The notes beneath the pieces are model-generated. The model saw only the letters and a list, made by a program, of their open reading frames with translations. It searched no databases and was not told where the DNA came from. The position numbers were made by a program, and so were the translations under genes. Below, piece by piece: positions 1 to 11,009 of a DNA stretch of 64,000 nt. Every line of letters starts with the position of its first letter. Position 1 is the stretch's first letter. Source of the stretch: Pseudorasbora parva (lineage: Eukaryota > Chordata > Actinopteri > Cypriniformes > Gobionidae); NCBI RefSeq assembly GCF_024679245.1, contig NC_090175.1, positions 55,506,449-55,570,448 on the forward strand, in the 5' to 3' direction.

Positions 1-838
1 AAATGGCACCAACGCTAATATTAGTCTCTCTGTTTATCCCAAGGTTTACAGTAGTCTGTCGGATCCAGATCAGATGGTTGATCTGCACCTTAACACAACC
101 ACTATGTCCACACGACAGCTCTAAAGTTTCAGCAGAGACTGTCAACTAAACAAACGACTAAAACGCTGTATTATGCATGCCAGACAAGTCATTTGACTGT
201 TATTTTGGATAGAAAAACGGTGCACCTGTGCACATACACTCAAAAAATATATAAAAAATGAATTAAAAAAATGAATTTATTTTTATTAAACAAATATATT
301 TAAAATTCAAAACTATTAGATCAGGTTTCTGGTTCAAATGTAATTGCTTCATGTTAAATTGACTTGAAACTCTGTAACTTTGTTTCAATTAAGTAACCCT
401 CATAAAATTATACTTTACTCAATTCAATTATGAACATTGGTTCCATACAACCACCTTATTTTTTTTATTAACATTATATGTTTATTTTTAATCTGTGTTT
501 TAGTCTAGTAAAAAAATCTCCAAATATTTTTCACTAAAGCAACATATGCAGGACTCAATCAAACAGGACTTTCACTTCCCATCATGATTTACACAGTGGC
601 TGAATTGGGAGTGTACACTTAAACATAAATGAAACAGGTAAGATTTATGTAATTTATGTAACAGAAAAACACTCATGTTAAATGAACACTTCTTAGTGTT
701 CATGTGTGTGCTCACTACTGAGTTACAGTACCACTGAAGCAGTGTTGAAATTTATGAGATAATTAATTGATGATTCAGCATTAGTGATGAACACCTGATA
801 ATAATGAGCAGAATCAATGAAGGAAAGAGAAACACAAG
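1..838. other. AT-rich intergenic DNA, no gene seen
   Basis: No convincing coding sequence, splice-flanked ORF or structured RNA was found. The stretch is AT-rich with short homopolymer and simple-repeat runs and ends at the left terminus of the MITE that starts at 839. Confidence 0.5.
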
Positions 839-1573
839 GGGTGCTTCCCAATTCTTATTTGTGCATCCTCGTTTCCTTTCCTTGCGCCTTAGCTCCACCC
901 CTTCAGGATGCGAGGGAAGGACGCGAGGAAAAGACTCGAGGACGGAGGAATTGAATCAAGAGAAATGATATATCCTCGCTCCCTTTAACGTCACTTTAAA
1001 GCGGGGTCAGTTAATGATGACTCTGCACCGCTGGATTTAGTCGGGATTCTTGAATATTAGAGATAACTATTTATATTGTGAGCTTCAGCCTCCACAAAAT
1101 ACCACATTTGTCCATATTTTAATTCATTAATACCAGTTATTATTAACAACGAATTCCAGCTATTAACTGCTTTTTATTCATTGTATAGTATTAGTTTCTA
1201 TTTGTTTCTTTCATTTTCTTGTGCTTTGATATAATTATGCAACTGTCAGTTGTTGTTATTTGACAAACAATTGTGTCTTGTACATGTAAACATAATAATA
1301 ATAATAATTAATAAACTGTGCCACGATATGAAAGGGGAGGAGAATAAATGAGTGTCACGTTTAGTCGATAAAACACTTCTGCAAAGGATCCACCTGTGTA
1401 TCCTCGCTCACGACTCCCCAGGAAACCTCCTCACTCATCGATCCTCGCCTCCTCGCGGTGCAATTAGAGAATTGAGATCTCCTACAAGATGACTGAGCTC
1501 CATCGGTTTCCGCGTCATAGGATGGAGGACAGAGGAGCGAGGAAACGAGGAGGGATATTATTGAGAAGCACCC
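839..1573. mobile_element. Non-autonomous DNA transposon (MITE), TIR GGGTGCTTC
   Basis: A 735-bp segment whose two ends are inverted copies. The left end starts GGGTGCTTCCCAAT and the right end reverse-complements to GGGTGCTTCTCAAT; both then run into sequence containing CCTCGTTTCC. The triplet AAG flanks both sides (836-838 and 1574-1576) and may be the target duplication. The interior is full of CCTCG/CGAGG motifs and has no ORF. The superfamily is not assigned; a 3-bp duplication would fit Harbinger-like elements, but AAG is not their usual TWA target. Confidence 0.7.
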
Positions 1574-2065
1574 AAGAACAACAACTGACTTCAGCTACAG
1601 CTTTAGATGAAATCAACTGAAGATAAAATAAGACATTACATCTCTATATATCTCATCAGAGAATGATTCAACAACCCCACAAACAGCATTACCAGCTTCA
1701 CACATTACTAACCTGAGTGATGTTATTTCTGTTTAATTGAAAATAATAGTTTGGTTTGTCACCATGATGGAGATAAGTGTTTGCTTTAGTTGGGCTCTTG
1801 ACCCTTGACTCTTTAACATTAGCTTTTCTCTGGCTGCTTTAACTGTGTGGGCAAAACAAGCCAAAGAGAAAATGTGATCGGGTGACGTTGGCTATTTATT
1901 GATGAAGGCATAATCATCATGTAGTGGCGGAATCACTGATCTCATTCAGAGTGTAATGCTTTTATTTACAATGGAAATTAATCAGTCAAAAATGTACTTT
2001 AGCAGGACAATAACTTTTTCTAAAGCTAATCAGCCAAAACAATCTCTCTTACATTAATTTCCTAT

Positions 2066-2141
2066 TATCACTGTAAAGCTGTTTTGAAACGATCTATATT
2101 GTAAAAAGCGCTATAAATGAAGGTGACTTGACTCATTATGT
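2066..2141 (+). repeat. Retroposon 3' tail fragment
   Basis: The text CTGTAAAGCTGTTTTGAAAC, then AAAAAGCGCTATAAATGAAGGTGACTTGACT in effect, is the type of 3' tail carried by many fish LINE/SINE copies (CTATAAATAAAGGTGACTTG-like end). Only the tail is visible. The rest of 1574-2380 shows no gene. Confidence 0.45.
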
Positions 2142-2384
2142 TAATATCGCATTGACAGCAATGGAATTAGGCTTGTCAGTAGCACACTTTCTCACAGCCA
2201 AATATCATCTGAATAAGATCATACCTGTGGCTCTAAATCCCGCCCATACACTCATGTGTTGACGGATCATATTGCCTGTGTGTTTTGAAGTGACTTAAAT
2301 GAATGCAAATGAATGTGATTGGGACTCGCCAGGAATTGTTCATCAGAAGAAGGAGGATCAGCTCAGGCATTTAAACTCTTTCCA

Positions 2385-2446
2385 TGATCACCACAGTCCG
2401 TTTCTCTGAGGAACCAGCGGTTGGATGAGTGGCATCAGCTTCAACT
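2385..2446 (+). other. Probable non-coding exon 1 of the oxgr1-like gene
   Basis: The sequence CTTCAACT ends at 2446 and is followed by a strong splice donor, GTAAGTATT, from 2447. The matching acceptor (TTTTCCTTCTGCAAG) ends at 5841, eight bases before the receptor start codon. Receptors of this family commonly have a 5' UTR exon upstream of a single coding exon. The 5' boundary given is a guess, because no clear TATA box or transcription start is visible. A transcript would be needed to confirm the pairing over a 3.4-kb intron. Confidence 0.45.
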
Positions 2447-2814
2447 GTAAGTATTCACCTCTTCTAAAAACAGATTGTTATTACAGTAGCTCTTCTAGTA
2501 TTATTGCATCTCAGTAAACATATCCTTTAAACAATACATATTTTAAGAAGGTATTTTCAGAGATTATACTTCAAATGATCACTGTGAAAACAATTTAAAA
2601 TTGAGTTGATCACTTCGCGTTGGTTGGTTCTTTGCCTCCACTTTAAAATGGTTTAATGCCCAGCTAGCCATGGGTTATCCCACGTATACCATAGTAATTT
2701 GCCATCAGTGACAACTTAAAGCTGTCATTGATGTTTGCTGCGCTAAATGTGACTGGAAGGGTTAAATGTACAGTTATTTTCAGCAGTTACTGCTCATCTT
2801 TTAACTGGCACTCG

Positions 2815-3300
2815 AAAATGTGATCACATCTCACCCATCCTCCCAATCCCTCCACTGGCTCCCTGAGCACTTTCGCACTGATTTAAAATGTATTTATTTA
2901 TTTATTTTTTAATGTCTTCATGGCCCCTGCTCGTGCCCTACACCCCTTCTAGCTCGCTCCGGTAGGCAGATCAGGCTCTGTTGGTCTTCCCCAAGACCAA
3001 ACGTAAACTCAGAGACTCTGGAATGAGCTCTGGAATGAGCCTCTGCACATCAGACTGACTGACTCTCTTCCTGTTTTTAAATCCCGTCTTAAAACTCATT
3101 TATTTTCTTTGGCTTTTGGATCAGTCTGTGGGTTGACTTTTTTACTGTATTACCATTGCATTTGTTTTTATTGCTATTTGTTGTTTTGCTGTTGTGCCTC
3201 TGTTGTATGCTATTGTTTATTTGTGGATTGAGTTCAGCACTTCAGTCAAGTGTTGTTTTTAAGGTGCTCTATAAATAAAGGTGGATTGGAGTTACGACTT
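2815..3300 (+). mobile_element. L2/CR1-like LINE 3' fragment (reverse transcriptase C-terminus plus tail)
   Basis: Broken reading frames give fragments such as LWNELWNEPLHIRLTDS and FKSRLKTHLFSLAF. These resemble the C-terminal end of L2-type LINE ORF2 (LW..LP..IR...SL..FKS.LKTHLF). The fragment ends in CTATAAATAAAGGTGGATTG, a LINE-like 3' tail. It is heavily 5'-truncated and frameshifted. The family call is by recall of the motif. Confidence 0.6.
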
Positions 3301-3790
3301 GTTAGTTCTAGCATTCTGTTCGCTTTAAGTCAGACTCAGACCTTTATTTTTTTAAATTATTTTTATTTGAATAAATTGTGACCCGTCACGTAAACAAGGG
3401 ACACAAGTCGGCAGCTACTTTCAAGCACAATGAGAAATGCATTTTTGCAGAATCTGTTAGATGAAATCACAAAGAAGCCTCTCCGTGTTTGACATAGCAG
3501 TATTGGTATATTTAAAAGCGTATATTTTGAGGTTGAAATCACCTTGTTTTGTCTGTGTGTATTTCCGTACTGGCTTTTGTTATTGAGCCACCCTCTTAGG
3601 GACTCGTGGCTAATTATTTATGCAGCGCTCTGGCCGGCTCTAGAGATGATCTGAGCGACGATGAAAGTGGCATAATAAGACTGGATAATGTCCTAATCTA
3701 CAACTGAGCGAAGATTAAGAAATCGGACTGGCGTCAGACAAGTTGGACCATAAGATATCAGAGGCTAAATCAATAGTAGCATTTGACTGA

Positions 3791-3903
3791 GATAAAGACA
3801 GAGAAATGGGTAAAATCTGTAACCGTGGCTATAGTGTAGGGGTAAGGCGCATGTCATCAAGTCTTGACGGAAATCGATCACAGGTTCGAATCTGCCTTTT
3901 GCC
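3791..3903 (+). repeat. tRNA-like SINE head or tRNA pseudogene, + copy
   Basis: It contains a Pol III A-box-like segment (TAGTGTAGGGGTAAGG, about 3832-3847) and a clear B box, GGTTCGAATC, as in tRNA T-arms, followed by CTGCCTTTTGCC. It shares its 5' flank (GATAAAG.CAGAGAAATGGGT) with an inverted copy at 4028-4104. It does not fold into a clean cloverleaf by eye, so a tRNA-derived SINE or pseudogene is more likely than a working tRNA. Confidence 0.5.
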
Positions 3904-4027
3904 CCACTCTTCTCTACTCCCTTATCCCATCACATATCAGATCGGAAAGGCATTTATTTTCAATAAGAATTGAGCAAATATTATAAAAGTGGAAATAAAG
4001 CATCTAAAATTGTTTCTTGGTTAGTGT

Positions 4028-4104
4028 GGCAAAAGGCGGACTCGAACCTCTGATCGATTTGCGTCAAAACTGATTGGATTTTACCCATTTCTCTGCCTTT
4101 ATCC
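4028..4104 (-). repeat. tRNA-like SINE head, inverted copy lacking the A box
   Basis: Read on the minus strand, this repeats the 3791-3903 sequence: the GGGTAAAATC flank, the TTGACG.AAATCGATCA stretch, B box GGTTCGAGTC, and CCGCCTTTTGCC. About 36 bases containing the A box are missing, so this copy should not be transcribed by Pol III on its own. With the + copy it forms an interrupted palindrome with a 124-bp spacer. Confidence 0.5.
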
Positions 4105-4779
4105 CCTTCAAACAGACACACAGGACATCCACTAAGAAGACCCCGGCAAACAGAAAGTGTGCCCGAATGACTTATTTCATTGGAGCCAACGAGATCTGCA
4201 AGAATACTTTTCTGTTTCTAATGGGGTGTGTTTCCATAAACACCAAAGTTTGTCGTTTTGTGTTCATTCTAAGAACACACACACGTTATCTCATCTTTAG
4301 ACCTTCCCATACCTACCTATTGTTTTTAACTGTCGTTTTAATTGTAATCGTTAGCATCATATCACTTGCCAAAAAAACCCATTACTATAATGGACTTTTA
4401 GATGGTAATTTTAGCATTTGCTATCCTTTATTATTAATAGTATGCGGTCCGATTTTTCCCATTGCGTCTGTTGTTACTAGCAACCATGCAGCGTTATGGG
4501 GGAGCTTTACAGGGGGTATGGCTTATCTAAATGAGATGTAAATGAGCCCTATTGTCATACCTATCTGCACATTGATATTCAATGCCATATAAGATGAAAA
4601 GGTTTGCAAAACAAAAAAAAACATGTAGGTAAAAGCTCACATAACTTTAATTCCATCAAGGCCACCAATTTTTTTTTGAAGAAGTGCAGTGCAAAATGTT
4701 TTCAGGTTCAACCCTACATCACTCTACAAAAATATTTTACAGAAAACCCTTCAGGTAAAATTCTTCATTCAAACCTTTA

Positions 4780-5271
4780 CACAGAAAAAAAGGTGTCAAA
4801 CGTGTACCTTATGGGTGATTACTGGGGCAGTACCCGTGAAAGGCAACACGATCTCATGGTCATGCGTATAAATAGTACGAGTTTGCAATCTCGTGGAATG
4901 TATACGCCAAAATGAGTTTTTATGTATAAACAAATTATGTATAATACGCCATAAAGTGCGTCTCATATGCACGCGAAAAACCGCGTACCATACGCACGCC
5001 AAAACTCATTTTGGCGTATACATTCCACGAGATTGCAAACTCGTACTATTTATACGCATTTTCGTGAGATCCGGCTCGTAAAAGGACATCTTTGTACATT
5101 TTTAAACTCCTAAAAGGTGCATATCAGTACCTTAGAGTACAAATATATCTTAAAGTACTGAACACTTTTGTGGTAAAAAGTGTACAAAGATGTCCTTCTT
5201 TAAGGGTACTGCCTCAGTGACAAGCTGTTGTACCCCATAAAGTAAAATTTTGACACCTTTTTTTCTCTGTG
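4780..5271. mobile_element. MITE with AAAAAAAGGTGTCAAA ends
   Basis: The left end CACAGAAAAAAAGGTGTCAA and the right end (reverse complement CACAGAGAAAAAAAGGTGTC) form terminal inverted repeats that continue imperfectly through a GGGGCAGTACCC-like motif. The same family is seen at 57439-57604. There is no transposase ORF. A second palindrome is nested at 4850-5071. Confidence 0.6.
4850..5071. repeat. Nested palindrome, about 60-bp arms
   Basis: Left arm 4850-4920 (GATCTCA, then GCGTATAAATAGTACGAG) and right arm 5000-5071 are near-perfect reverse complements. They include GTATACGCCAAAATGAG and its complement. The segment sits inside the 4780-5271 MITE and has no ORF on its own. It is either a small MITE insertion or an internal expansion. 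Confidence 0.65.
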
Positions 5272-5848
5272 TTGAATGTATAAGGACTTCAATGCAAAAA
5301 GCCATTTACAACCCCTCTGTAAAAGTCTGTTCAGGATTACCTTTAATATTAATTTTAATAACTATAGCCTTTATATAAACTAAAAGTACCTGGTTATAAA
5401 TAGACTTTGGTATCTAGAAATTATCCAGTGTCAATTTCCATATATTTTTTTTATATTGTTTAAAAATAGAAATAGTCTTGTATCCGGATTCCTGAGAGTG
5501 TTTTGATGACTTAATTTTATTGTTAAGCAATATGGTTAACAATAGCTGCATTTCCATTGCACTTCAAATTGTGCAAATAGAAATTGTCAATAAAAATACA
5601 CCCAAAGGAAAAATGTCAAGGTTTTTGAGATCATAAGAAGTGCGTTGGATAATTTTCTATGAATACAAATTTGAAACTCAACCAAAGCACACCTTCTGGG
5701 ATTACTTCCAGCAAGCAGCCCTCCAAGATCTTTCCATTGATAGGACACCAAGAACAGTCACTGAAATACTAATAGTTTTAGCACATCTACTTTGCATGAT
5801 TTGTCTCTTTAACAATGTTTTGTATGTTTTCCTTCTGCAAGATCAACC

Positions 5849-6871
5849 ATGGCGAGCAACCCTTACTACGGCTCGACTAACAGCTCAAGTGACAACTGCA
5901 CCAACGTGGACGATCTTGTCAAGCGCTACTACCTGCCTGCCATGTACGGTGCAATCTTCATTGTGGGCGTTGTGGGTAACATCACCGCTCTGCTGGTCTA
6001 CGTGCTCAAAGTTCGTCCCTGGAAGAGCAGCACCATCATCATGGTGAACCTCGTCATCACTGACCTTCTCTTCATGATCAGCTTACCCTTCTTGACCTAC
6101 TACTACGTCCTCAACGACTCGTGGACGCTGGGGGACGTCATGTGCCACTTTACACGCTTCATCTTCCACTTCAACCTGTACGGCAGCATCCTCTTCCTCA
6201 CCTGTCTGGCCATCTTCCGGTACGTGGCGATCGTGTATCCGTTGCACATGCACAACATCAAGCAGAAGCGATGGGGTGTGTTGGCTTGCATCTTGGTTTG
6301 GGCCGTGACGGTGGCCGAGATAAGTCCAATTTTTAACCTGTTTGACCTGGTTGAAATGAACAACAAAACATACTGCTTGGACTTTGCGAGCAGCAAGATA
6401 GAAATCATCTGGCCGTATAGTTGGGCATTGACCGTACTGGGATATTTGCTTCCTCTGGTCGTGGTCTGTCTTTGCTATTGGCGCATCATTAAAGAACTAA
6501 AGAAGGGTCCTCATATGTGGAACAATAAACGCGTTAAAGCGAGGCGACTCATCGTGTTGATATTGACGTGCTTCGTGGTTTGTTTTCTTCCCTTTCACGT
6601 GTTACGAGCTCTGAGAATCTACACGAGACTCACTCCAGAAACCAACTGCATGCTGGCCCGCTGCGCTCACGCCGCCTACATTATCTCGAGGCCGATCGCT
6701 GTACTCAACATCATTTTCAACTTGCCGCTCTACACGTTGTCTGGGGACTTTAAGAAGGCCTTCATGGATCTGTTCAAATGTAGTCAGCTCATGTCGAAGA
6801 CTAAGGGAATCATTAAAGTGGCTGTGATCAACAAACCCACGAGCAACATCACATATGAGCAAAGCAGCTGA
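5849..6871 (+). CDS. oxgr1: 2-oxoglutarate receptor 1-like GPCR
   Basis: Intact 340-residue class A GPCR. This family senses extracellular 2-oxoglutarate at the plasma membrane, and cysteinyl-leukotriene E4 binding has also been reported in mammals. Seven hydrophobic segments are visible. The short N-terminus carries N-glycosylation sequons NSS (11) and NCT (16). TM1 has GN (43-44) and TM2 has NLVITD (67-72). C99 and C176 can form the ECL1-ECL2 disulphide. The DRY motif is FRY (123-125), as I recall for OXGR1. R103 and H107 lie in RFIFHFNLY, and TM6 has CFLPFHVLR (245-253), matching ligand-pocket positions of the family. TM7 ends NLPLY in place of NPxxY. The ATG at 5849 has a good context (AACCATGG) and lies 8 bases after a splice acceptor. 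The CDS is intronless. P2Y-like paralogues are the main alternative; which teleost oxgr1 paralogue this is cannot be told. Confidence 0.9.
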   Translation: MASNPYYGSTNSSSDNCTNVDDLVKRYYLPAMYGAIFIVGVVGNITALLVYVLKVRPWKSSTIIMVNLVITDLLFMISLPFLTYYYVLNDSWTLGDVMCHFTRFIFHFNLYGSILFLTCLAIFRYVAIVYPLHMHNIKQKRWGVLACILVWAVTVAEISPIFNLFDLVEMNNKTYCLDFASSKIEIIWPYSWALTVLGYLLPLVVVCLCYWRIIKELKKGPHMWNNKRVKARRLIVLILTCFVVCFLPFHVLRALRIYTRLTPETNCMLARCAHAAYIISRPIAVLNIIFNLPLYTLSGDFKKAFMDLFKCSQLMSKTKGIIKVAVINKPTSNITYEQSS

Positions 6872-7032
6872 GACTCAAGCCTTACGAGCCAGAGTCAATG
6901 TCACTGTGATATAGCCAATATATGAAGGGAAACTCCACATTAACATGAATGTTCAGTCATCATTTACTCACTCTTATGTCATTCCAAACCTGTATGCCTT
7001 TCTTTTGTGGAATATAAAAGATGATATTTTAA

Positions 7033-8353
7033 AGGGATCCCATGGTGTTGAGACTTGTATGGCTTAATATAACATAAATGATGTCTCTTACTGAATTATG
7101 TAGTAGAAAACCCATGAAAGATCTACGTTATTTTAAAAATCGATTTTATATTTGGACCATGGGCGGCGCCATTTTGTTTGCGTTCTAGGTTGATGACGTA
7201 GAGTGGTTGAACTCCTCAATCAGCTGGCATTACCCGTAGCTATTTTTACCACAACGCAACTCGAAAATTGTTTCAGAGTTAAACAAAACCAATGAATTCC
7301 TTTGTAATTATACTTAAAACACACTCAAACATACATGTGCACACAAACTCACCTACACAAGTCACAAACAGATCGGCGGGCGCGCACACGACAGGCTCTG
7401 TCTCAATCGAGATGTTGGGCTGCTCAGTCTCCACGACAGGGGCTGAGTCTGAAATCGACCCTATACCCTTAAATAGTGCATTATTTGAAGGGACGGACAT
7501 TTGTAGTGTTGTCCGACACCATAGTGGACATGTTCGAGTGCAGTCATTCAGTCTCACGTTCCACCGCAATAACGAGTAAAGCCGATTTACAAACAGCTGT
7601 CCGACTTCACGCACTCAAACATACATGTGCACACAAACTCTCTCTCTCACACAGACTCACACACACCCCAACAGATCGGCGCGAACACAGCAACACACAC
7701 ACACACCAACAGATCGGCGCGAACACACACACAGCCCAACAGATCAGCGCGAACACACACACACACACACGCACTGCGCGCGCATACATAACCCTCAATC
7801 TATTCCCTGTGTATATCCTGTTCAACACATCCTGTTCCCCAGATAGACTGTTGATAGTAGATTAACTATAATGCCTAATGTGACCAGCAGAGGGAAATAT
7901 CTAGGTAGGACGATGGGATAAAGTAACGTGAGGAAGAGAGGCAGGATGTTTTGGTGATGATGCATGCGATTGAGACAGAGCAGTCTGTCAGTGTGTGTGT
8001 GCGCGCCCGCCGATCTGTTTGTGACTTGTGTAGGTGAGTTTGTGTGCACATGTATGTTTGAGTGTGTTTTAAGTACAATTACAAAGCAATTCATTTGTTT
8101 TGTTTAACTCTGAAACAATTTTCGAGTTGCGTTGTGGTAAAAATAGCAACGGGTAACGCCAGCTGATTGAGGAGTTCAACCACTCTACGTCATCAACCTA
8201 GAACGCAAACAAAATGGCGCCGCCCATGGTCCAAATATAAAATCGATTTTTTAAATAACGTAGATCTTTCATGGGTTTTCTACTACATAATTCAGTAAGA
8301 GACATCATTTATGTTATATTAAGCCATACAAGTCTCAACACCATGGGATCCCT
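7033..8353. mobile_element. TTAA-flanked DNA transposon with about 360-bp inverted arms
   Basis: Arms at 7033-7392 and 7994-8353 are near-perfect reverse complements. The termini read AGGGATCCCATGGTG inward from both sides. TTAA lies directly outside each end (7029-7032 and 8354-8357), fitting a TTAA-specific transposase (piggyBac or Kolobok type). The 600-bp centre has no transposase and carries CA-rich tandem repeats with the core CAACAGATCGGCGCGAACAC (about 7660-7775). It sits 157 bp after the oxgr1 stop codon, so it could lie in that gene's 3' UTR. Confidence 0.85.
7615..7780 (+). repeat. CA-rich minisatellite, core CAGATCGGCGCGAACACAC
   Basis: At least three imperfect units carry CCAACAGATCGGCGCGAACA, separated by (CA)n tracts. 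The array sits in the centre of the TTAA element. A related CAGATCGGCGGGCGCGCACA also occurs at the inner end of each arm, so the array probably grew out of the arm. Confidence 0.65.
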
Positions 8354-9100
8354 TTAAATAATGTAACGAATTAATTTTTGTATAACTTTTTAAGGGGTAT
8401 TCTTAAGCACCATTCCAAAAAAAGCCTAAAATCTCTTAAATCATAATGTATTCACCTGAATGTACAGCCTCAAGTGGTTTCATACATTGTACAGGGCTTG
8501 ACATTAAGGCTGTGAACCTACACTGGTCTCACGAATCGTTTTGTTTTGATTGCGATTATCATGTCATCGATTCAGTTAAATTCGATATCACAATACATTG
8601 ACAATTCATTGCATCCTCTATTTTCAATTTTAGATAAGTAGTAGTCAGATAACTGAACCTTTAATTTTACCTGCTCAAAGAAAACGCTTCTTGAATTTTA
8701 AAAAAACATAAAACAAAACTCAAGTCTGGGCACAGAAAACAACATTAGCATTTAGAACAAATACACAAAATTAAATACTTAAAGCCACTTCATGAGGTGG
8801 TCTGGGCCTGGTCTCGGATGAAACTGAGCAGATCTAAATACATCTGGTTGTTGAAATGTAAATTTAACTCCTCTCGACAATGCTAAAAAATAAACGCGAG
8901 AGCGTGTTAAAAGCTACATGACATGATATGATATGACAGCGCTACTGCAGCACACGTCGCCATAGACAGCAGCTAAGTATCTCTTCATCACGCCAACGCA
9001 CAAGCATATAGGCTAGATTATGCATTTATTTATTAAGAGAAAGTTGAACAGTGAATGTGGGTCACATTTTAGGTTTCATCACGAATGTTTGTCCAATGAA
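8354..9100. other. Intergenic DNA with possible decayed transposon ends
   Basis: No gene is visible. Around 8530-8600 there is text of the type seen at ends of old hAT copies (GCGATTATCATG, ATCGATTC), but no matching second end or target duplication was found. Confidence 0.3.
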
Positions 9101-9109
9101 TTGCAATAA

Positions 9110-10170
9110 GCTGTGTTAGGTATTATGAAGGTAATGTATAGTTAGTTTGTCAGTCAAGATTGACAGCTGTAGAAATGCTAAAAATTACATTGGCATGGTT
9201 TAGTTTTTGTGTATGTACAGAATACAACATTCAATTGAGAGGGAGATGTAACTGTGCTTGAATAATATCAGCATGGGACAACTGACTCTGCAGAGTGAAA
9301 GTCAGACTTCTTAACAAACAAACAGTTGTTATTTTATGCAGAACATTTTTACTTTCAATTGCTCAATTGATAGTCATTGTTTTATATAATCTTCCAGAAC
9401 AGGCTCATTAATACGGTCTGAATGAAGAAGTAACTTGTTAAACAAATTCATCAGAAAAGCCGCTCTTATGTAACAGCGTTGCACTGCACTATAGCCTCCA
9501 GCTGATGTTTAGATGCATTGTTTTCCAGTAAAGGAAGAACAAACCTCAATCAAACACTATTGAGATGCAATCAGGGCGTGTTTACAGGATTTTTGTCATA
9601 ATTCACACCTTACACGGAAGGTTTCTAAATATAGCATTTAGCATGTTTTTGTGTTTTTTTTACATTTGGTGGAAGGGATTAACTATGTACTGTGTAAAGC
9701 TATGTGAATCAAATGAGATGAAGTTCCTTTACCAACTTTACGTGTATTAAATCTCTTGAATCAGCTCAGACTTCTTTTGCTCTTCACACATAAGAAAAGG
9801 CCTCTCATTGACTGGATGATACGGAAAAAGCAGCTTCTGCATATTTATTGTAAATAACCAATTGTTTAGTCTCCAAGGGGATTTTTAAAAAAGCTTCCCG
9901 GTTAACTGTATGAGCAGTCCACATCAGTGAAATGAAATTTTCTAGATCTGCTTTGCAGTGTGATGATGCATATCAGTATATGACATCACAGAAACAACTG
10001 TTTCTCAATCCACTGATTTACTAAGGCACTAATCCTGGCTTAATCTAAGCCCTGTCTGTGAAAGCAGGCCATTGCGATATATATTTTATGCAAATATAAA
10101 CTTCTCAGATGTTTCTCCTAAAATTCACTAACAATAATAAATAAAACAATGAATTTATAGTTGGCGGGTA
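9110..10170. repeat. Segmental duplication, copy A
   Basis: Long stretches here recur at 15600-16310 and 18580-18950. Examples are TTCCAGAACAGGCTCATTAA, CACACCTTACACGGAAGG and AACAACTGTTTCTCAATCC. Order and orientation are conserved, with small indels and substitutions. No ORF is conserved between copies and no terminal inverted repeats are evident, so this looks like duplicated non-coding DNA rather than a transposon. Confidence 0.75.
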
Positions 10171-11009
10171 AGAATATAGAACTTTGTGGGTAGGAATTTG
10201 ATGTGAAATATTTGAATTCACATTCAGAAATAAAAATGTTTTCGATTTGCTCTCCATTTTATGTCATTGCTGGGATAAAAACAAAAAACAAAACTTAAAA
10301 AACTTTTAAAAAAAAACTAAGATATTAAAGGAATCTCATACGTGTCTGTGACAAACTTTTGTCTTCCCAGTCTGGAAATAAAGTAGGCAGTGTTTGAGTT
10401 TGTCTCTTTATTAACACACTTCTTTATAGACATAAACAAAAAGTAAACCTGAGGGCTTTTTAGCACTCACAAAAATAACAGTTTGAAACCAACAATTGTT
10501 TCTTCTGGGCACAGAAACAGCACAGCACACTCCCCTGGGAACTCTCTTCACACTCTCAAATACCCGCTTTTGAACCTTTACTCCCTTTTCCACAGGACCT
10601 TTTTATTGAGGTAAGTCAAGGGACTGGTGACGTTGAAATAGTCATGCCCACAAACGCCCATGATAGCCAGCCAGCACCAAGAAAGGTCTTTTTGGTCTGA
10701 GGACGCAGGCAGGTCACAGTTGCTGTGGTTTGATCCATTTGGGGGCGGCATCTGTCCATAACCCAAGTAGAACCCCAGATACCATACTTCCACCCATCCA
10801 ATTGCACACTTCTTTAGGCCTGTGAGCCCAACCTGTGAGCCCCAACACGTGCAGCGAGTCCTTACTGTAGATAATAATTTAATCTAGGTAGGGAGCAGCA
10901 TATGGCTGATTAGGTCATAAGACCTGGTTCATAAATCAATCAATCAATCAATAAAGCTTGGAACATACTCTGCAAGAACAAAGAAATGTGTTTGTTTTCT
11001 CAAGGTGGC
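10171..11009. other. Intergenic, nothing recognised
   Basis: AT-rich at first, then moderate GC from about 10400. Open frames of 60-71 codons on the minus strand (10411-10807) overlap each other, match no family I recognise and lack splice context. Confidence 0.4.

Larger units (their letters stand above)
2447..5841 (+). other. Putative oxgr1 5' UTR intron
   Basis: GT-AG bounded segment linking the predicted non-coding exon to the coding exon. It holds an L2-like LINE tail (about 2815-3300), an inverted pair of tRNA-like sequences (3791-3903 and 4028-4104), and a MITE with a second palindrome inside it (4780-5271). A 155-codon open frame at 4074-4541 starts inside the tRNA-like repeat and is judged a chance ORF. 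Confidence 0.4.

Noticed and set aside
3820..3903. Functional tRNA gene
   Set aside because: The B box is good but a standard cloverleaf with matched acceptor stem could not be drawn by eye, and the sequence has a flank shared with an inverted copy, as a repeat would.
4074..4541. 155-codon open frame as a gene
   Set aside because: It begins inside the inverted tRNA-like repeat, has no recognisable domain beyond chance hydrophobic runs, and lies in the putative oxgr1 intron without splice support.
5640..6047. 135-codon + strand frame overlapping the receptor
   Set aside because: It runs out of frame through the splice acceptor and into the oxgr1 CDS; it is a shadow ORF.
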